DNA from: Streptomyces sp. NBC_01689
GTDB taxonomy: Bacteria; Actinomycetota; Actinomycetes; Streptomycetales; Streptomycetaceae
NCBI RefSeq assembly: GCF_036250675.1
Contig: NZ_CP109592.1
Span: 7,874,001 to 7,938,000 of the forward strand
Length of the DNA: 64,000 bases
Direction of reading: 5' to 3'
Positions 1 through 10,515 of this stretch are shown piece after piece. Under the pieces are notes generated by a model. The model ran no database searches, was not told where the DNA came from, and saw only the letters and a program-made list of their open reading frames with translations. The number at the start of each line of letters is the position of its first letter. Position 1 is the first letter of the stretch. Both the position numbers and the translations under genes were made by a program.

Positions 1-2102
<2,102 letters not shown>

Positions 2103-2189
2103 CAGTTGCTCGCGTCCACTGTGTTGGTTCTGAAACCACGAACAACCGTCGTAGCCGTTTTGGCTGTGGCTCCGGTTGTGTTTCATAGT

Positions 2190-2308
2190 GTTTCGGTGGT
2201 CATAGCGTGAGGGAAACGCCCGGTTACATTCCGAACCCGGAAGCTAAGCCTTACAGCGCCGATGGTACTGCAGGGGGGACCCTGTGGGAGAGTAGGACGC
2301 CGCCGAAC
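2190..2308 (+). rRNA. rrf: 5S ribosomal RNA
   Basis: Complete 5S rRNA about 87 bases after the 23S end, in the usual 16S-23S-5S order. It starts GTTTCGGTGGTCATAGCG and ends CGCCGCCGAAC; the terminal arms pair. The conserved loop CCGAACCCGGAAGCTAAG is present near 2231. The exact ends could move by 1-2 bases. Confidence 0.97.
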
Positions 2309-2317
2309 TAAAATTGG

Positions 2318-2359
2318 AGCTCCGGCTCCCGGATACTTCCCGGGAGCCGGAGCTTTTTT
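2318..2359 (+). terminator. rRNA operon intrinsic terminator
   Basis: A perfect 15-bp stem (AGCTCCGGCTCCCGG at 2318-2332 with its complement at 2340-2354), a 7-base loop and a run of six T. It lies 10 bases after 5S and is one of few U-tailed terminators in this window, as expected for a strong rRNA operon. Confidence 0.95.
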
Positions 2360-2489
2360 GTTTTACGGGCTTTTTCTGCCGTCCGGCAGGGTGTTTTTCG
2401 GTGGGGCGCAGACCCGCCGCGTCGCTCCGTCAGGGCTGCGGGTAAGGTCAGGGGGCATCATCGGCACATTTCCCACAGGAGGCCCCCGG

Positions 2490-3098
2490 GTGGAGGTCCA
2501 GGAGACCCGCGTTCAGACGGACCGGGTCCTCACCATCCCGAACATCCTCAGCATGGCACGCCTGGTCGGCGTACCCGTCTTCCTGTGGCTGATCCTCAGG
2601 CCGGAGTTCGGAGGTCCCAAGAGCGACGGCTGGGCCCTGCTTGTGCTCATGCTGAGCGGCATCAGTGACTATCTCGACGGGAAGCTCGCGCGGCGCTGGA
2701 ACCAGATCAGCAGCCTCGGCCGGCTGCTCGACCCCGCGGCGGACCGTCTCTACATCCTGTCCACTCTCGTCGGGCTCACCTGGCGCGAGATTCTGCCGCT
2801 CTGGCTGACCGCCGCCCTTCTGGCGCGCGAACTGGTCCTGCTGGTCATGGTCGGGATCCTCAGGCGTCACGGCTATCCGCCGCCGCAGGTGAACTTCCTC
2901 GGGAAGGCCGCCACCTTCAACCTGATGTACGCCTTCCCGTTGTTGCTGCTCAGCGACGGACACGGATGGATCGCGTCACTCGGAACGATTTTCGGATGGG
3001 CGTTCGCAGGGTGGGGTACAACCCTGTACTGGTGGGCAGGAGTCCTGTACGTGGTGCAGGTCCGCCGGCTTGTCCGGGCGGACACCATGGCCGATTGA
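2490..3098 (+). CDS. cls: CDP-alcohol phosphatidyltransferase, probable cardiolipin synthase
   Basis: 202-residue integral membrane enzyme that transfers a phosphatidyl group from a CDP-lipid to an alcohol acceptor. The family signature is complete: D60..D63 G64..A67 R68 (eight residues) G77...D81...D85, followed by hydrophobic helices. GTG 2490 is chosen because ACAGGAGG (2475-2482) lies just upstream; the open frame itself runs back into 5S rRNA. Its place beside the sugar nucleotidyltransferase gene matches Streptomyces coelicolor SCO1389, which I recall as the eukaryote-type cardiolipin synthase, so phosphatidylglycerol is the likely acceptor. In mycobacteria the corresponding gene is called pgsA2. 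Family assignment is firm; the acceptor is inferred from synteny. Confidence 0.85.
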   Translation: MEVQETRVQTDRVLTIPNILSMARLVGVPVFLWLILRPEFGGPKSDGWALLVLMLSGISDYLDGKLARRWNQISSLGRLLDPAADRLYILSTLVGLTWREILPLWLTAALLARELVLLVMVGILRRHGYPPPQVNFLGKAATFNLMYAFPLLLLSDGHGWIASLGTIFGWAFAGWGTTLYWWAGVLYVVQVRRLVRADTMAD

Positions 3099-3214
3099 GC
3101 TCGGCCCGCAGGGGCAGTTGAAGCGCCCCGATGGCCCGCGCTCGAAAACTGCGGGACAATCTGGACGGGTGAAGTCGGCTAGTCCGTCGTCTCTTAAAGG
3201 AGGACGCTTCCGAC

Positions 3215-5710
3215 ATGAAGGCCGTAGTGATGGCCGGAGGCGAAGGTACTCGCCTTCGTCCCATGACCTCAAGCATGCCCAAGCCGCTCCTGCCCGTGGC
3301 GAACCGCCCGATCATGGAGCACGTGCTCAGGCTGCTGAAAAGGCATGGGCTCAACGAGACCGTCGTGACTGTTCAGTTCCTGGCCTCTCTGGTCAAGAAC
3401 TACTTCGGTGACGGCGAGGAGCTCGGCATGGAGCTCACCTATGCCAATGAGGAGAAGCCACTCGGTACTGCCGGTAGCGTCAAGAACGCCGAAGAGGCGT
3501 TGAAGGACGACACCTTCCTGGTGATCTCCGGCGATGCCCTGACCGACTTCGACCTCACCGATCTCATCAATTTCCACAAGGAAAAGGGTGCGCTGGTCAC
3601 CGTCTGTTTGACACGTGTGCCCAACCCCCTCGAATTCGGCATCACCATCGTGGACGAAGAGGGCAAGGTCGAGCGCTTCCTCGAGAAGCCGACCTGGGGT
3701 CAGGTCTTCTCGGACACGGTGAACACGGGCATCTACGTCATGGAGCCCGAAGTCTTCGACTACGTCGAGGCGGACGTGTCCGTCGACTGGTCGGGCGATG
3801 TCTTCCCGCAGCTGATGAAGGAAGGCAAGCCGGTCTTCGGATACATCGCCGAGGGCTACTGGGAGGACGTGGGCACCCACGAGAGCTATGTGAAGGCGCA
3901 GGCCGACGTCCTGGAGGGCAAGGTCGACGTCGAGATCGACGGCTTCGAGATCTCCCCGGGCGTCTGGGTCGCCGAGGGCGCCGAAGTGCACGCCGACGCG
4001 GTGCTGCGCGGGCCTCTCTACATCGGGGACTACGCGAAGGTCGAGGCCGGCGCGGAAATCCGCGAGCACTCCGTCGTGGGCTCCAACGTCGTCGTCAAGA
4101 GCGGTGCCTTCCTGCACAGAGCCGTCGTCCACGACAACGTGTACGTCGGCCAGCACAGCAATCTCCGCGGCTGTGTCATCGGTAAGAACACCGACATCAT
4201 GCGAGCCGCCCGGATCGAGGACGGCGCCGTCATCGGCGACGAATGCCTCGTCGGGGAAGAATCGATCATTCAGGGGAACGTACGCGTCTATCCCTTCAAG
4301 ACCATCGAGGCCGGCGCCTTCGTCAACACCTCGGTGATCTGGGAGTCACGCGGTCAGGCGCATCTCTTCGGAGCACGTGGTGTGTCCGGCATCCTGAACG
4401 TGGAGATCACCCCGGAGCTGGCGGTGCGCCTGGCGGGGGCGTACGCGACGACGCTGAAGAAGGGCTCCACCGTCACCACGGCCCGCGACCACTCCCGAGG
4501 CGCGCGGGCGCTGAAGAGAGCGGTCATCTCGGCGCTGCAGGCCAGCGCCATCGACGTACGCGACCTGGAGAACGTACCGCTGCCGGTGGCCAGGCAGCAG
4601 ACGGCGCGGGGCAGTGCGGGCGGGATCATGATCCGTACGACGCCCGGGGTGCCGGACTCCGTCGACATCATGTTCTTCGACGGGGAGGGTGCCGACCTGT
4701 CGCAGGGCGGGCAGCGGAAGCTCGACCGGGTGTTCGCCCGCCAGGAGTACCGGCGCGCGTTCCCCGGAGAGATCGGGGATCTGCACTTCCCGGCCAGCGT
4801 CTTCGACTCGTACACCGGCTCCCTGCTGCGGAACGTGGACACGACGGGGATCGCCGAGTCCGGGCTCAAGGTGGTCGTGGACGCCTCCAACGGCAGTGCC
4901 GGGCTGGTGCTTCCCAGCCTGCTGGGCAAGCTCGGGGTCGACTCCCTGACCATCAATCCCGGTCTGGACGAGTCCAGGCCGACGGAGACCGCCGACACCC
5001 GGCGGGCCGGACTGGTGCGGCTCGGCGAGATCGTCGCGTCCGCGCGGGCCGCGTTCGGGGTGCGTTTCGACCCGGTGGGCGAACGGCTCTCGCTGGTCGA
5101 CGAGAAGGGGCGGATCGTCGAGGACGACCGGGCTCTCCTCGTGATGCTCGACCTGGTGGCCGCGGAGCGGCGCAGCGGACGAGTGGCGCTGCCGGTGACC
5201 ACCACACGGATCGCCGAGCAGGTGGCCGCGTACCACGGGACGCAGGTGGAGTGGACGACCACGTCGCCGGACGACCTGACCCGGGTCGGGCGGGACGAGT
5301 CGACGATCTTCGGCGGCGACGGCCGGGGCGGCTTCATCATTCCGGAGTTCAGCAGCGTCTTCGACGGCGCGGCCGCCTTCGTACGGCTCATCGGCCTGGT
5401 GGCCCGGACGCAGCTCACGCTCAGCCAGATCGACGCGCGGATTCCGCGGGCGCACGTCCTCAAGCGTGACCTCGCGACCCCGTGGGCGGTCAAGGGGCTC
5501 GTGATGCGCCGGGTCGTGGAGGAGGCGGGTGACCGCTTCGTGGACACCACCGACGGCGTCCGGGTCGTGGAGACCGACGGGCGCTGGGTGATGGTGCTGC
5601 CCGACCCCGCCGAGGCGGTGACGCATCTGTGGGCCGAGGGTCCCGATGTCGCGTCGGCCGAGGCACTGCTCGACGAGTGGGCGGCCGTCGTGGACAGCGC
5701 CGGCCGGTAG
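3215..5710 (+). CDS. Mannose-1-phosphate guanylyltransferase-like protein with C-terminal phosphomannomutase-like domain
   Basis: 831 residues. Residues 1-235 are a nucleotidyltransferase with the loop GGEGTRLRP and MPKP motif, which makes an NDP-sugar (usually GDP-mannose in this family) from sugar-1-phosphate and NTP. Residues about 245-380 form left-handed beta-helix hexapeptide repeats. Residues about 400-831 resemble phosphomannomutase, but the phosphoserine loop TASHNP is replaced by RTTPGV (474-479) and the metal loop DGDADR by RFDPVGER, so this domain is probably not a working mutase. The start follows AAAGGAGG (3196-3203). The product would feed mannosylated lipids, glycans and glycoproteins. 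A hairpin follows the stop. Substrate is inferred from family naming. Confidence 0.85.
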   Translation: MKAVVMAGGEGTRLRPMTSSMPKPLLPVANRPIMEHVLRLLKRHGLNETVVTVQFLASLVKNYFGDGEELGMELTYANEEKPLGTAGSVKNAEEALKDDTFLVISGDALTDFDLTDLINFHKEKGALVTVCLTRVPNPLEFGITIVDEEGKVERFLEKPTWGQVFSDTVNTGIYVMEPEVFDYVEADVSVDWSGDVFPQLMKEGKPVFGYIAEGYWEDVGTHESYVKAQADVLEGKVDVEIDGFEISPGVWVAEGAEVHADAVLRGPLYIGDYAKVEAGAEIREHSVVGSNVVVKSGAFLHRAVVHDNVYVGQHSNLRGCVIGKNTDIMRAARIEDGAVIGDECLVGEESIIQGNVRVYPFKTIEAGAFVNTSVIWESRGQAHLFGARGVSGILNVEITPELAVRLAGAYATTLKKGSTVTTARDHSRGARALKRAVISALQASAIDVRDLENVPLPVARQQTARGSAGGIMIRTTPGVPDSVDIMFFDGEGADLSQGGQRKLDRVFARQEYRRAFPGEIGDLHFPASVFDSYTGSLLRNVDTTGIAESGLKVVVDASNGSAGLVLPSLLGKLGVDSLTINPGLDESRPTETADTRRAGLVRLGEIVASARAAFGVRFDPVGERLSLVDEKGRIVEDDRALLVMLDLVAAERRSGRVALPVTTTRIAEQVAAYHGTQVEWTTTSPDDLTRVGRDESTIFGGDGRGGFIIPEFSSVFDGAAAFVRLIGLVARTQLTLSQIDARIPRAHVLKRDLATPWAVKGLVMRRVVEEAGDRFVDTTDGVRVVETDGRWVMVLPDPAEAVTHLWAEGPDVASAEALLDEWAAVVDSAGR

Positions 5711-5718
5711 CACACGCG

Positions 5719-5758
5719 CGTGCCGGACAAGTGCCCCCAAGGGGGCCTGTCCGGCACG
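5719..5758 (+). terminator. Hairpin terminator without U-tract
   Basis: CGTGCCGGACA (5719-5729) pairs with TGTCCGGCACG (5748-5758), with an inner GCCCCC/GGGGGC stem. It starts 8 bases after the preceding stop. Streptomyces often uses such stems without a T-run, so it probably separates the sugar nucleotidyltransferase gene from the DUF881 operon. Confidence 0.6.
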
Positions 5759-5799
5759 TGGGTGGGGCCATTCGGAGGTAGCACCCACGACGTGCGACG

Positions 5800-6702
5800 A
5801 TGTGCGGCATGCCGCAGCAGCCCCCCGTTCGGAGCACACCTCCGCGCCCCTCGCGCCCGGACGCCTCCATGTCGCTGCTCACCAACGTCATGGACCACAG
5901 CCTCGACGACGGATACGCCGAGGCGGCCGCCCGCAGGAAGACCGAAGGCACCGGCGGCATGCCGAAGAGCGTGCGCGCGAGACTCGGTCTCGCCGCCGGT
6001 CTCGTGCTCGCCGCCCTGGTCGTGACCGTCGGTGCGGCCAACGCGCGGATCGCGGCGCCGGTCGTGGCCAAGGAACGCCAGGAGCTCATCGACCGGATCC
6101 AGCGCGAGACCTCGTCCGCGGACAAGCTGGAGGGCACGGTCGACACCCTGCGCGACGACGTGAGCGCCCGGCAGCGCGAGGCGTTGAAACAGGGCGGCGG
6201 CGAGCGGGCGGACCTCGTCGGCATCCTGTCGGGTGCCGTCGCGGTGCACGGCCCCGGTGTGAAGCTCGTCGTGAACGACGCCAAGGAAGCCACCCAGGGC
6301 GGTGACGGCGATCCGCGCGAGACCAGCGGGTTCTCGGACACCGGCCGGGTCCGTGACCGTGACATGCAGCGGGTCGTCAACGGGCTCTGGGAGTCCGGCG
6401 CGGAGGCCGTGTCCGTCAACGGACAGCGGCTGACGGCGCTCTCGGCGATCCGGGCCGCGGGAGACGCGATACTGGTCGACAACAAGCCGCTGGTGCCGCC
6501 CTACACGGTGCTCGCGGTGGGGGACGGCGAGCGGCTCAGCACCAGGTTCCAGAACAGTGCCGACGGGCTGTATCTTCACGCCCTTCAGGAGAACTACGGC
6601 ATCCGGACCAGCATCTCCGTCGACGACGACGTCCGGTTGCCCGCCGCACCAAGTGTGATCGTACGTACAGCACAGCCGAGCACAGAGAAGGGCACATCGT
6701 GA
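5800..6702 (+). CDS. DUF881 membrane-anchored protein (first copy)
   Basis: 300 residues; homologue of Mycobacterium Rv1823. One membrane helix near residues 70-90 (GLAAGLVLAALVVTVGAA) is followed by a coiled-coil-like stretch (RIQRETSSADKLEGTVDTL) and the DUF881 domain with GPGVKLVVND. The domain probably lies outside the membrane. No Shine-Dalgarno is seen before ATG 5800 or ATG 5809, so the start is uncertain by three codons. The stop overlaps the next GTG in GTGA, which suggests coupled translation with sbp. Function is unknown; the block containing it is conserved with division and metabolism regulators in actinobacteria. Confidence 0.85.
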   Translation: MCGMPQQPPVRSTPPRPSRPDASMSLLTNVMDHSLDDGYAEAAARRKTEGTGGMPKSVRARLGLAAGLVLAALVVTVGAANARIAAPVVAKERQELIDRIQRETSSADKLEGTVDTLRDDVSARQREALKQGGGERADLVGILSGAVAVHGPGVKLVVNDAKEATQGGDGDPRETSGFSDTGRVRDRDMQRVVNGLWESGAEAVSVNGQRLTALSAIRAAGDAILVDNKPLVPPYTVLAVGDGERLSTRFQNSADGLYLHALQENYGIRTSISVDDDVRLPAAPSVIVRTAQPSTEKGTS

Positions 6703-7031
6703 TCGCCGTACTGGGCCTCGTCGTGGGAGTCGTGGCTGGATTGTTGGTCCGGCCCGAGGTTCCGGTGATCGTGGAACCCTACCTTCCGATCGCCGTCGTG
6801 GCGGCGCTCGACGCTGTCTTCGGAGGCCTGCGCGCGATGCTCGACGGCATCTTCGACGACAAGGTCTTCGTGGTCTCGTTCCTGTCGAACGTGGTCGTCG
6901 CCGCGCTCATCGTCTTCCTGGGGGACAAGTTGGGCGTCGGTGCCCAGCTCTCCACCGGTGTCGTGGTCGTCCTCGGTATCCGTATCTTCTCCAATGCCGC
7001 GGCGATCCGCCGGCACGTGTTCCGGGCGTGA
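6699..7031 (+). CDS. sbp: Small basic protein Sbp (DUF1290)
   Basis: 110-residue membrane protein of the Sbp/DUF1290 family, near the usual length. Hydrophobic helices lie at about 1-20, 25-45, 55-75 and 80-97. It starts with GTG 6699 inside the stop of the upstream DUF881 gene and ends at TGA 7029-7031, which overlaps the GTG of the second DUF881 gene. The DUF881-Sbp-DUF881 order matches Rv1823-Rv1824-Rv1825, and the double GTGA coupling suggests the three products are made in fixed ratio and may form one membrane complex (inference). No biochemical function is known to me. Confidence 0.87.
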   Translation: MIAVLGLVVGVVAGLLVRPEVPVIVEPYLPIAVVAALDAVFGGLRAMLDGIFDDKVFVVSFLSNVVVAALIVFLGDKLGVGAQLSTGVVVVLGIRIFSNAAAIRRHVFRA

Positions 7032-7900
7032 GGCCGATGAGCGACGAGGACGAGACCCCCGACAACCGGCTGCGCAGGGAACTTCCCGAAGAGGTTCCGG
7101 CCGCGGCCGCCGAGAAACCGGCGCCCCATCACCACGCGGCGCCCGCGCCGGCCGACGACGCGGGGGCCGTCCCGACGCCGACCGGCCGTCAGCGGCTGGC
7201 GCAGGGCCTGTGGCCGCCCCGCGTGTCCCGTGCGCAACTCATCGTCGCCCTGCTGCTGTTCGGCCTCGGCTTCGGCCTGGCCGTCCAGGTGGCGTCCAAC
7301 AGCGACAGCGGCAGCGCGCTGCGTGGCGCACGTCAAGAAGATCTCGTACGTATCCTCGATGAACTCGACAACCGTACGCAGCGTCTTGAAGACGAGAAGC
7401 AGGGTCTCGAAGATCAGCGGACCGAGCTGGAGAACAGCTCGAACCAGGCTGCCGAGGCGCGCAAGCAGACGGTCGAGAAGGAGAAGCAACTCGGCATTCT
7501 GGCGGGCACGGTGGCGGCGCAGGGGCCCGGCATCACGCTGACGATCAACGACACGAAGGGGACGGTCAAGGCGGACATGCTGCTTGACGCGATCCAGGAG
7601 CTGCGCGCGGCCGGTGCGGAGGCGATTCAGGTGAACGGGGTGCGGGTCGTCGCCAGCACCTATCTGAGCGATTCCGGCAAGGGCGTGAGCGTGGACGGGA
7701 ACAAGATCACCCAGCCCTATCGTTTCAAGGTCATCGGCAAGCCGCAGGACCTCGAGCCGGCGCTCAACATCCCCGGAGGCGTGGTGCAGACTCTGGAGAA
7801 GGAGCAGGCCACCGTCACGGTGGACCGTGCGACGAAGATCGTCGTGGACGCCTTGCGGGCCGCGAAGCAGCCTGACTACGCTCGGTCCTCCTCCCGGTGA
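7028..7900 (+). CDS. DUF881 membrane-anchored protein (second copy)
   Basis: 290 residues; counterpart of Rv1825. A polar N-terminal tail of about 65 residues rich in Pro and Ala is followed by one helix (LIVALLLFGLGFGLAVQVA, about 72-90), a long Glu/Gln-rich coiled coil (about 100-150, LEDEKQGLEDQRTELENS) and the DUF881 domain (GPGITLTINDTKG). GTG 7028 overlaps the sbp stop; ATG 7037 is the alternative. It shares the domain plan with the first DUF881 protein, which points to an old duplication around sbp. Its role is unknown; a membrane scaffold is a guess from the coiled coil. Confidence 0.85.
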   Translation: MRPMSDEDETPDNRLRRELPEEVPAAAAEKPAPHHHAAPAPADDAGAVPTPTGRQRLAQGLWPPRVSRAQLIVALLLFGLGFGLAVQVASNSDSGSALRGARQEDLVRILDELDNRTQRLEDEKQGLEDQRTELENSSNQAAEARKQTVEKEKQLGILAGTVAAQGPGITLTINDTKGTVKADMLLDAIQELRAAGAEAIQVNGVRVVASTYLSDSGKGVSVDGNKITQPYRFKVIGKPQDLEPALNIPGGVVQTLEKEQATVTVDRATKIVVDALRAAKQPDYARSSSR

Positions 7901-8090
7901 GCCGGGGGCGCATGGGGGTGGTGCGGCGAGGGCATGAGGTTGCGGGGGGTCGGCGCACCGAATGGGTGGTGCGTGGTGGAAACTGTCTGGTGGATACGGA
8001 CGTTGTGAGGATGTCCGGGTCGACCGGTGTGTGCAATCAGGGTTCGTCCTGCCCCACGGGCGGGTCTGTTTCGGTCAAGGGGAATCGCCC

Positions 8091-8900
8091 GTGAAGTTGT
8101 TTGGGAAGTTGTTCGGCAAGAGCGCGCGAGAGGGCGGCGACAACGCCCGGCACCGCGCACCGCGCCATGGAGACGCTGAGGGCCAGGGTGGCGAGCGCCC
8201 GCTGTTCCGCGACCAGGTCGGCGGACAGGGCGCGTCGTCTGTTGACCCTGCCCAGTCCGGCCGCATAGGTTTCGGGGAACCGTCAGCCTCAAGTACGGGT
8301 GGAGGGTTTGCCGACCCGTACGCGTCTCATGCCCCTGGGGGGCAGCCGCGGCAGGAGGATCCCATGTCGGCCCTGGTGTGTACGAGGTGCGGTCACCGCA
8401 ACGCGGAAAACAGCCGCTTCTGTTCGAACTGCGGCGCGCCGCTGCGTCCCGGGGCGATCCCGGAGCGTCCGTCCGAGACGACGTCGACGATCTCCATCTC
8501 GGGCCTCGAGGCCTACGATGCCGAGGTCACCGGCCAGACGCAGATGCCCACGCTGTCCCCGGAGGCGCAGGCCGCCGTCGACGCACTGCCGCTGGGCTCG
8601 GCGCTCCTGGTGGTCCGCCGCGGCCCGAACTCGGGCAGCCGCTTCCTCCTGGACGGCGACCTGACCACGGCCGGGCGTCATCCGCAGAGCGACATCTTCC
8701 TCGACGACGTGACCGTGTCGCGTCGCCACGTGGAGTTCCGTCGCGCCGCGGACGGGTCGTTCACGGTCGCCGACGTGGGCAGCCTGAACGGCACGTACGT
8801 CAACCGGGAGCGGATCGACTCGGTTCCGCTGTCGAACGGCGACGAGGTGCAGATCGGTAAGTACCGGCTGGTCTTCTACGCGAGCCAGCGGGGTATCTGA
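8091..8900 (+). CDS. garA: GarA/OdhI-type FHA protein with zinc ribbon
   Basis: 269 residues. A tail beginning KLFGKLFGKS is followed by a four-Cys zinc ribbon (C97, C100, C111, C114), the motif ETTST (129-133) and an FHA domain (GSALLVVRRGPNSGSRFLL, GRHPQSD, SRRHVEF, SLNGTYVN). In mycobacteria and corynebacteria, GarA/OdhI with the same ETTS motif is phosphorylated by Ser/Thr kinases and controls 2-oxoglutarate metabolism; the FHA part here is a very close match. Those homologues lack the zinc ribbon. GTG 8091 follows AAGGGGA; ATG 8364, right before the ribbon, has a better CAGGAGG site (8352-8358) and would give 178 residues with both domains intact. ftsR follows after 42 bases. Confidence 0.87.
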   Translation: MKLFGKLFGKSAREGGDNARHRAPRHGDAEGQGGERPLFRDQVGGQGASSVDPAQSGRIGFGEPSASSTGGGFADPYASHAPGGQPRQEDPMSALVCTRCGHRNAENSRFCSNCGAPLRPGAIPERPSETTSTISISGLEAYDAEVTGQTQMPTLSPEAQAAVDALPLGSALLVVRRGPNSGSRFLLDGDLTTAGRHPQSDIFLDDVTVSRRHVEFRRAADGSFTVADVGSLNGTYVNRERIDSVPLSNGDEVQIGKYRLVFYASQRGI

Positions 8901-8942
8901 CCCTTCCCCAGACTCCGTCCGGGGGGACCCCCAGGAAGGTCC

Positions 8943-9683
8943 ATGCTTCGAACACCGAGCGGCGGTGCCGGCAACGGTACCGCCGCAGCGGACAGTGGGC
9001 TGATGAGCATCGGCGCGGTGCTGAGCGCTCTGCGTGACGAGTTCCCCGAGGTCACCATCTCCAAGATCCGGTTCCTGGAGTCGGAGGGGCTGATCGAGCC
9101 GAGGCGGACGCCCTCGGGGTACCGCAAGTTCAGCGCGGACGACGTCGAGCGGCTCGGGCATGTGCTGAGGATGCAGCGGGACCACTATCTTCCGCTGAAA
9201 GTGATCCGCGAGCATCTGGACGCCCTGGAGCGGGGCGAGCCCGTTCGGCTGCCGTCCCTGGGGCGCCAGCGCGACGGAAGCGACGGGGAGCCGCAGGAGC
9301 CCGACGCGCCCGTGGCGGTCCGGGTGGGCCGTTCGGAGCTGCTGGCCGCCGCCGAGATCGGCGAGCAGGAGCTGCAGGAGTGGGAGTCGTACGGCCTCAT
9401 CGCCCCACTGGCGGAAGGGACGTACGACGCCGAGGCGGTGACGGTCGCCGCGCTCGTCGTCGAGCTGGGCCGCTTCGGGATCGAGCCGCGCCATCTGCGG
9501 GCGATGAAGGCCGCGGCCGAACGGGACGCGGGCCTGGTGGACCAGGTGGTCGCCCCGCTGCGGCGCCACCGCAATCCGCAGACCAGGGCGCACGCGGAGG
9601 CGCGTGCGAAGGAGCTGGCGGGGCTCACCGTACGGCTGCACGCGGCACTGGTGCAGACCGCGCTGGGCGTAAGGCTGCCCTGA
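8943..9683 (+). CDS. ftsR: MerR-family transcriptional regulator FtsR
   Basis: 246 residues; orthologue of Rv1828 and corynebacterial FtsR, which activates ftsZ. The N-terminal MerR helix-turn-helix and wing (residues about 20-75: SIGAVLSALRDEFPEVTISK, FLESEGLIEPRRTPSGYRKF) are followed by a dimerisation helix and a C-terminal half (about 125-246) typical of the FtsR group. ATG 8943 is preceded by AGGAAGG. Only 42 bases separate it from the FHA gene, so the two are probably cotranscribed. The neighbours fit the mycobacterial garA-ftsR-nuclease order. Confidence 0.9.
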   Translation: MLRTPSGGAGNGTAAADSGLMSIGAVLSALRDEFPEVTISKIRFLESEGLIEPRRTPSGYRKFSADDVERLGHVLRMQRDHYLPLKVIREHLDALERGEPVRLPSLGRQRDGSDGEPQEPDAPVAVRVGRSELLAAAEIGEQELQEWESYGLIAPLAEGTYDAEAVTVAALVVELGRFGIEPRHLRAMKAAAERDAGLVDQVVAPLRRHRNPQTRAHAEARAKELAGLTVRLHAALVQTALGVRLP

Positions 9684-9757
9684 CCTCGGGACCCTCGGGG
9701 CTGTCCGGATCGGCCACCCGTTCTGTGCTCGACTACCCAAACGTCCCGGGCACGGCC

Positions 9758-9763
9758 TAGGGT
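9758..9763 (+). promoter_or_regulatory. -10 box of leaderless promoter for the bifunctional nuclease gene
   Basis: TAGGGT ends 6 bases before GTG 9770, the spacing expected when transcription starts at the start codon. No Shine-Dalgarno is present. No clear -35 hexamer is seen. Confidence 0.5.
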
Positions 9764-9769
9764 TGCTGT

Positions 9770-10243
9770 GTGAACGAGCTCGATGTCGTAGGTGTCCGGG
9801 TCGAGATGCCCTCCAACCAACCGATCGTGCTCCTGCGTGAAGTGGGAGGCGATCGCTACCTCCCCATCTGGATCGGACCGGGGGAGGCGACGGCGATCGC
9901 CTTCGCCCAGCAGGGCATGGCCCCCGCACGACCGCTGACCCACGACCTGTTCAAGGACGTGCTGGAAGCCGTCGGCCAGGAGCTCACCGAGGTGCGCATC
10001 ACCGATCTGCGCGAGGGGGTCTTCTACGCGGAGCTGGTGTTCGCCAGCGGGGTCGAGGTCAGCGCCCGCCCGTCCGACGCCATAGCGCTGGCGCTGCGCA
10101 CCGGAACGCCGATCTACGGCAGTGACGGGGTGCTCGACGACGCGGGAATCGCGATTCCGGACGAGCAGGAGGACGAGGTGGAGAAGTTCCGGGAGTTCCT
10201 CGACCAGATCTCTCCCGAGGACTTCGGGACCAACAGTCAGTGA
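9770..10243 (+). CDS. Bifunctional nuclease family protein (BFN, DUF151)
   Basis: 157 residues covering one BFN domain; homologue of Rv1829. Recognisable stretches are LLREVGGDRYLPIWIGPGEA, the run near DVLEAVGQELTEVRITDLR and RPSDAIALALR. Members from plants and Thermotoga have nuclease folds or activity, but the actinobacterial role is not established. GTG 9770 has no ribosome-binding site and a -10 box sits at leaderless distance. The acidic tail (EQEDEVEKFREFLDQI) is usual. It stands between ftsR and the second MerR gene, as in mycobacteria. Confidence 0.85.
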   Translation: MNELDVVGVRVEMPSNQPIVLLREVGGDRYLPIWIGPGEATAIAFAQQGMAPARPLTHDLFKDVLEAVGQELTEVRITDLREGVFYAELVFASGVEVSARPSDAIALALRTGTPIYGSDGVLDDAGIAIPDEQEDEVEKFREFLDQISPEDFGTNSQ

Positions 10244-10248
10244 CCGGG

Positions 10249-10275
10249 CCGGGCGCCTCCGCGCGGGGCGCCCGG
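10249..10275 (+). terminator. Hairpin after the nuclease gene
   Basis: CCGGGCGCC (10249-10257) pairs with GGCGCCCGG (10267-10275) around a 9-base loop, 5 bases after the stop. No T-run. Likely Streptomyces-type terminator. Confidence 0.5.
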
Positions 10276-10456
10276 ACACCCGTTCCCGCGGACGCCCCGC
10301 GTCACGTGATCGGAGTACTTCCGGCGGCAATTGCCCGTGGCGACCGTGGCGCGCTGCGGCTCACTCCGAGAGCATTCGGCTAGCCTTTCCCCGCGGTGGG
10401 ACACGGGAAACCACTCCTTGGGTGATTATCACTCGGCGTGCCGAGTGTGGCGATCG

Positions 10457-10485
10457 TTGACGCACCCCTGGTGACTGCCTACCGT
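10457..10485 (+). promoter_or_regulatory. Vegetative (HrdB-type) promoter of the second MerR gene
   Basis: TTGACG (10457-10462), a 17-base spacer and TACCGT (10480-10485) make a near-consensus promoter. Transcription would start near 10492, giving a leader of about 24 bases that contains GGAGG before GTG 10516. Confidence 0.75.
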
Positions 10486-10515
10486 CGAGAAGGCAGGTCA
10501 AGGACGGAGGTCGGC

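Noticed and set aside
3118..3160. Promoter before the nucleotidyltransferase gene
   Set aside because: TTGAAG and GACAAT are both present but 31 bases apart; no acceptable pair was found.
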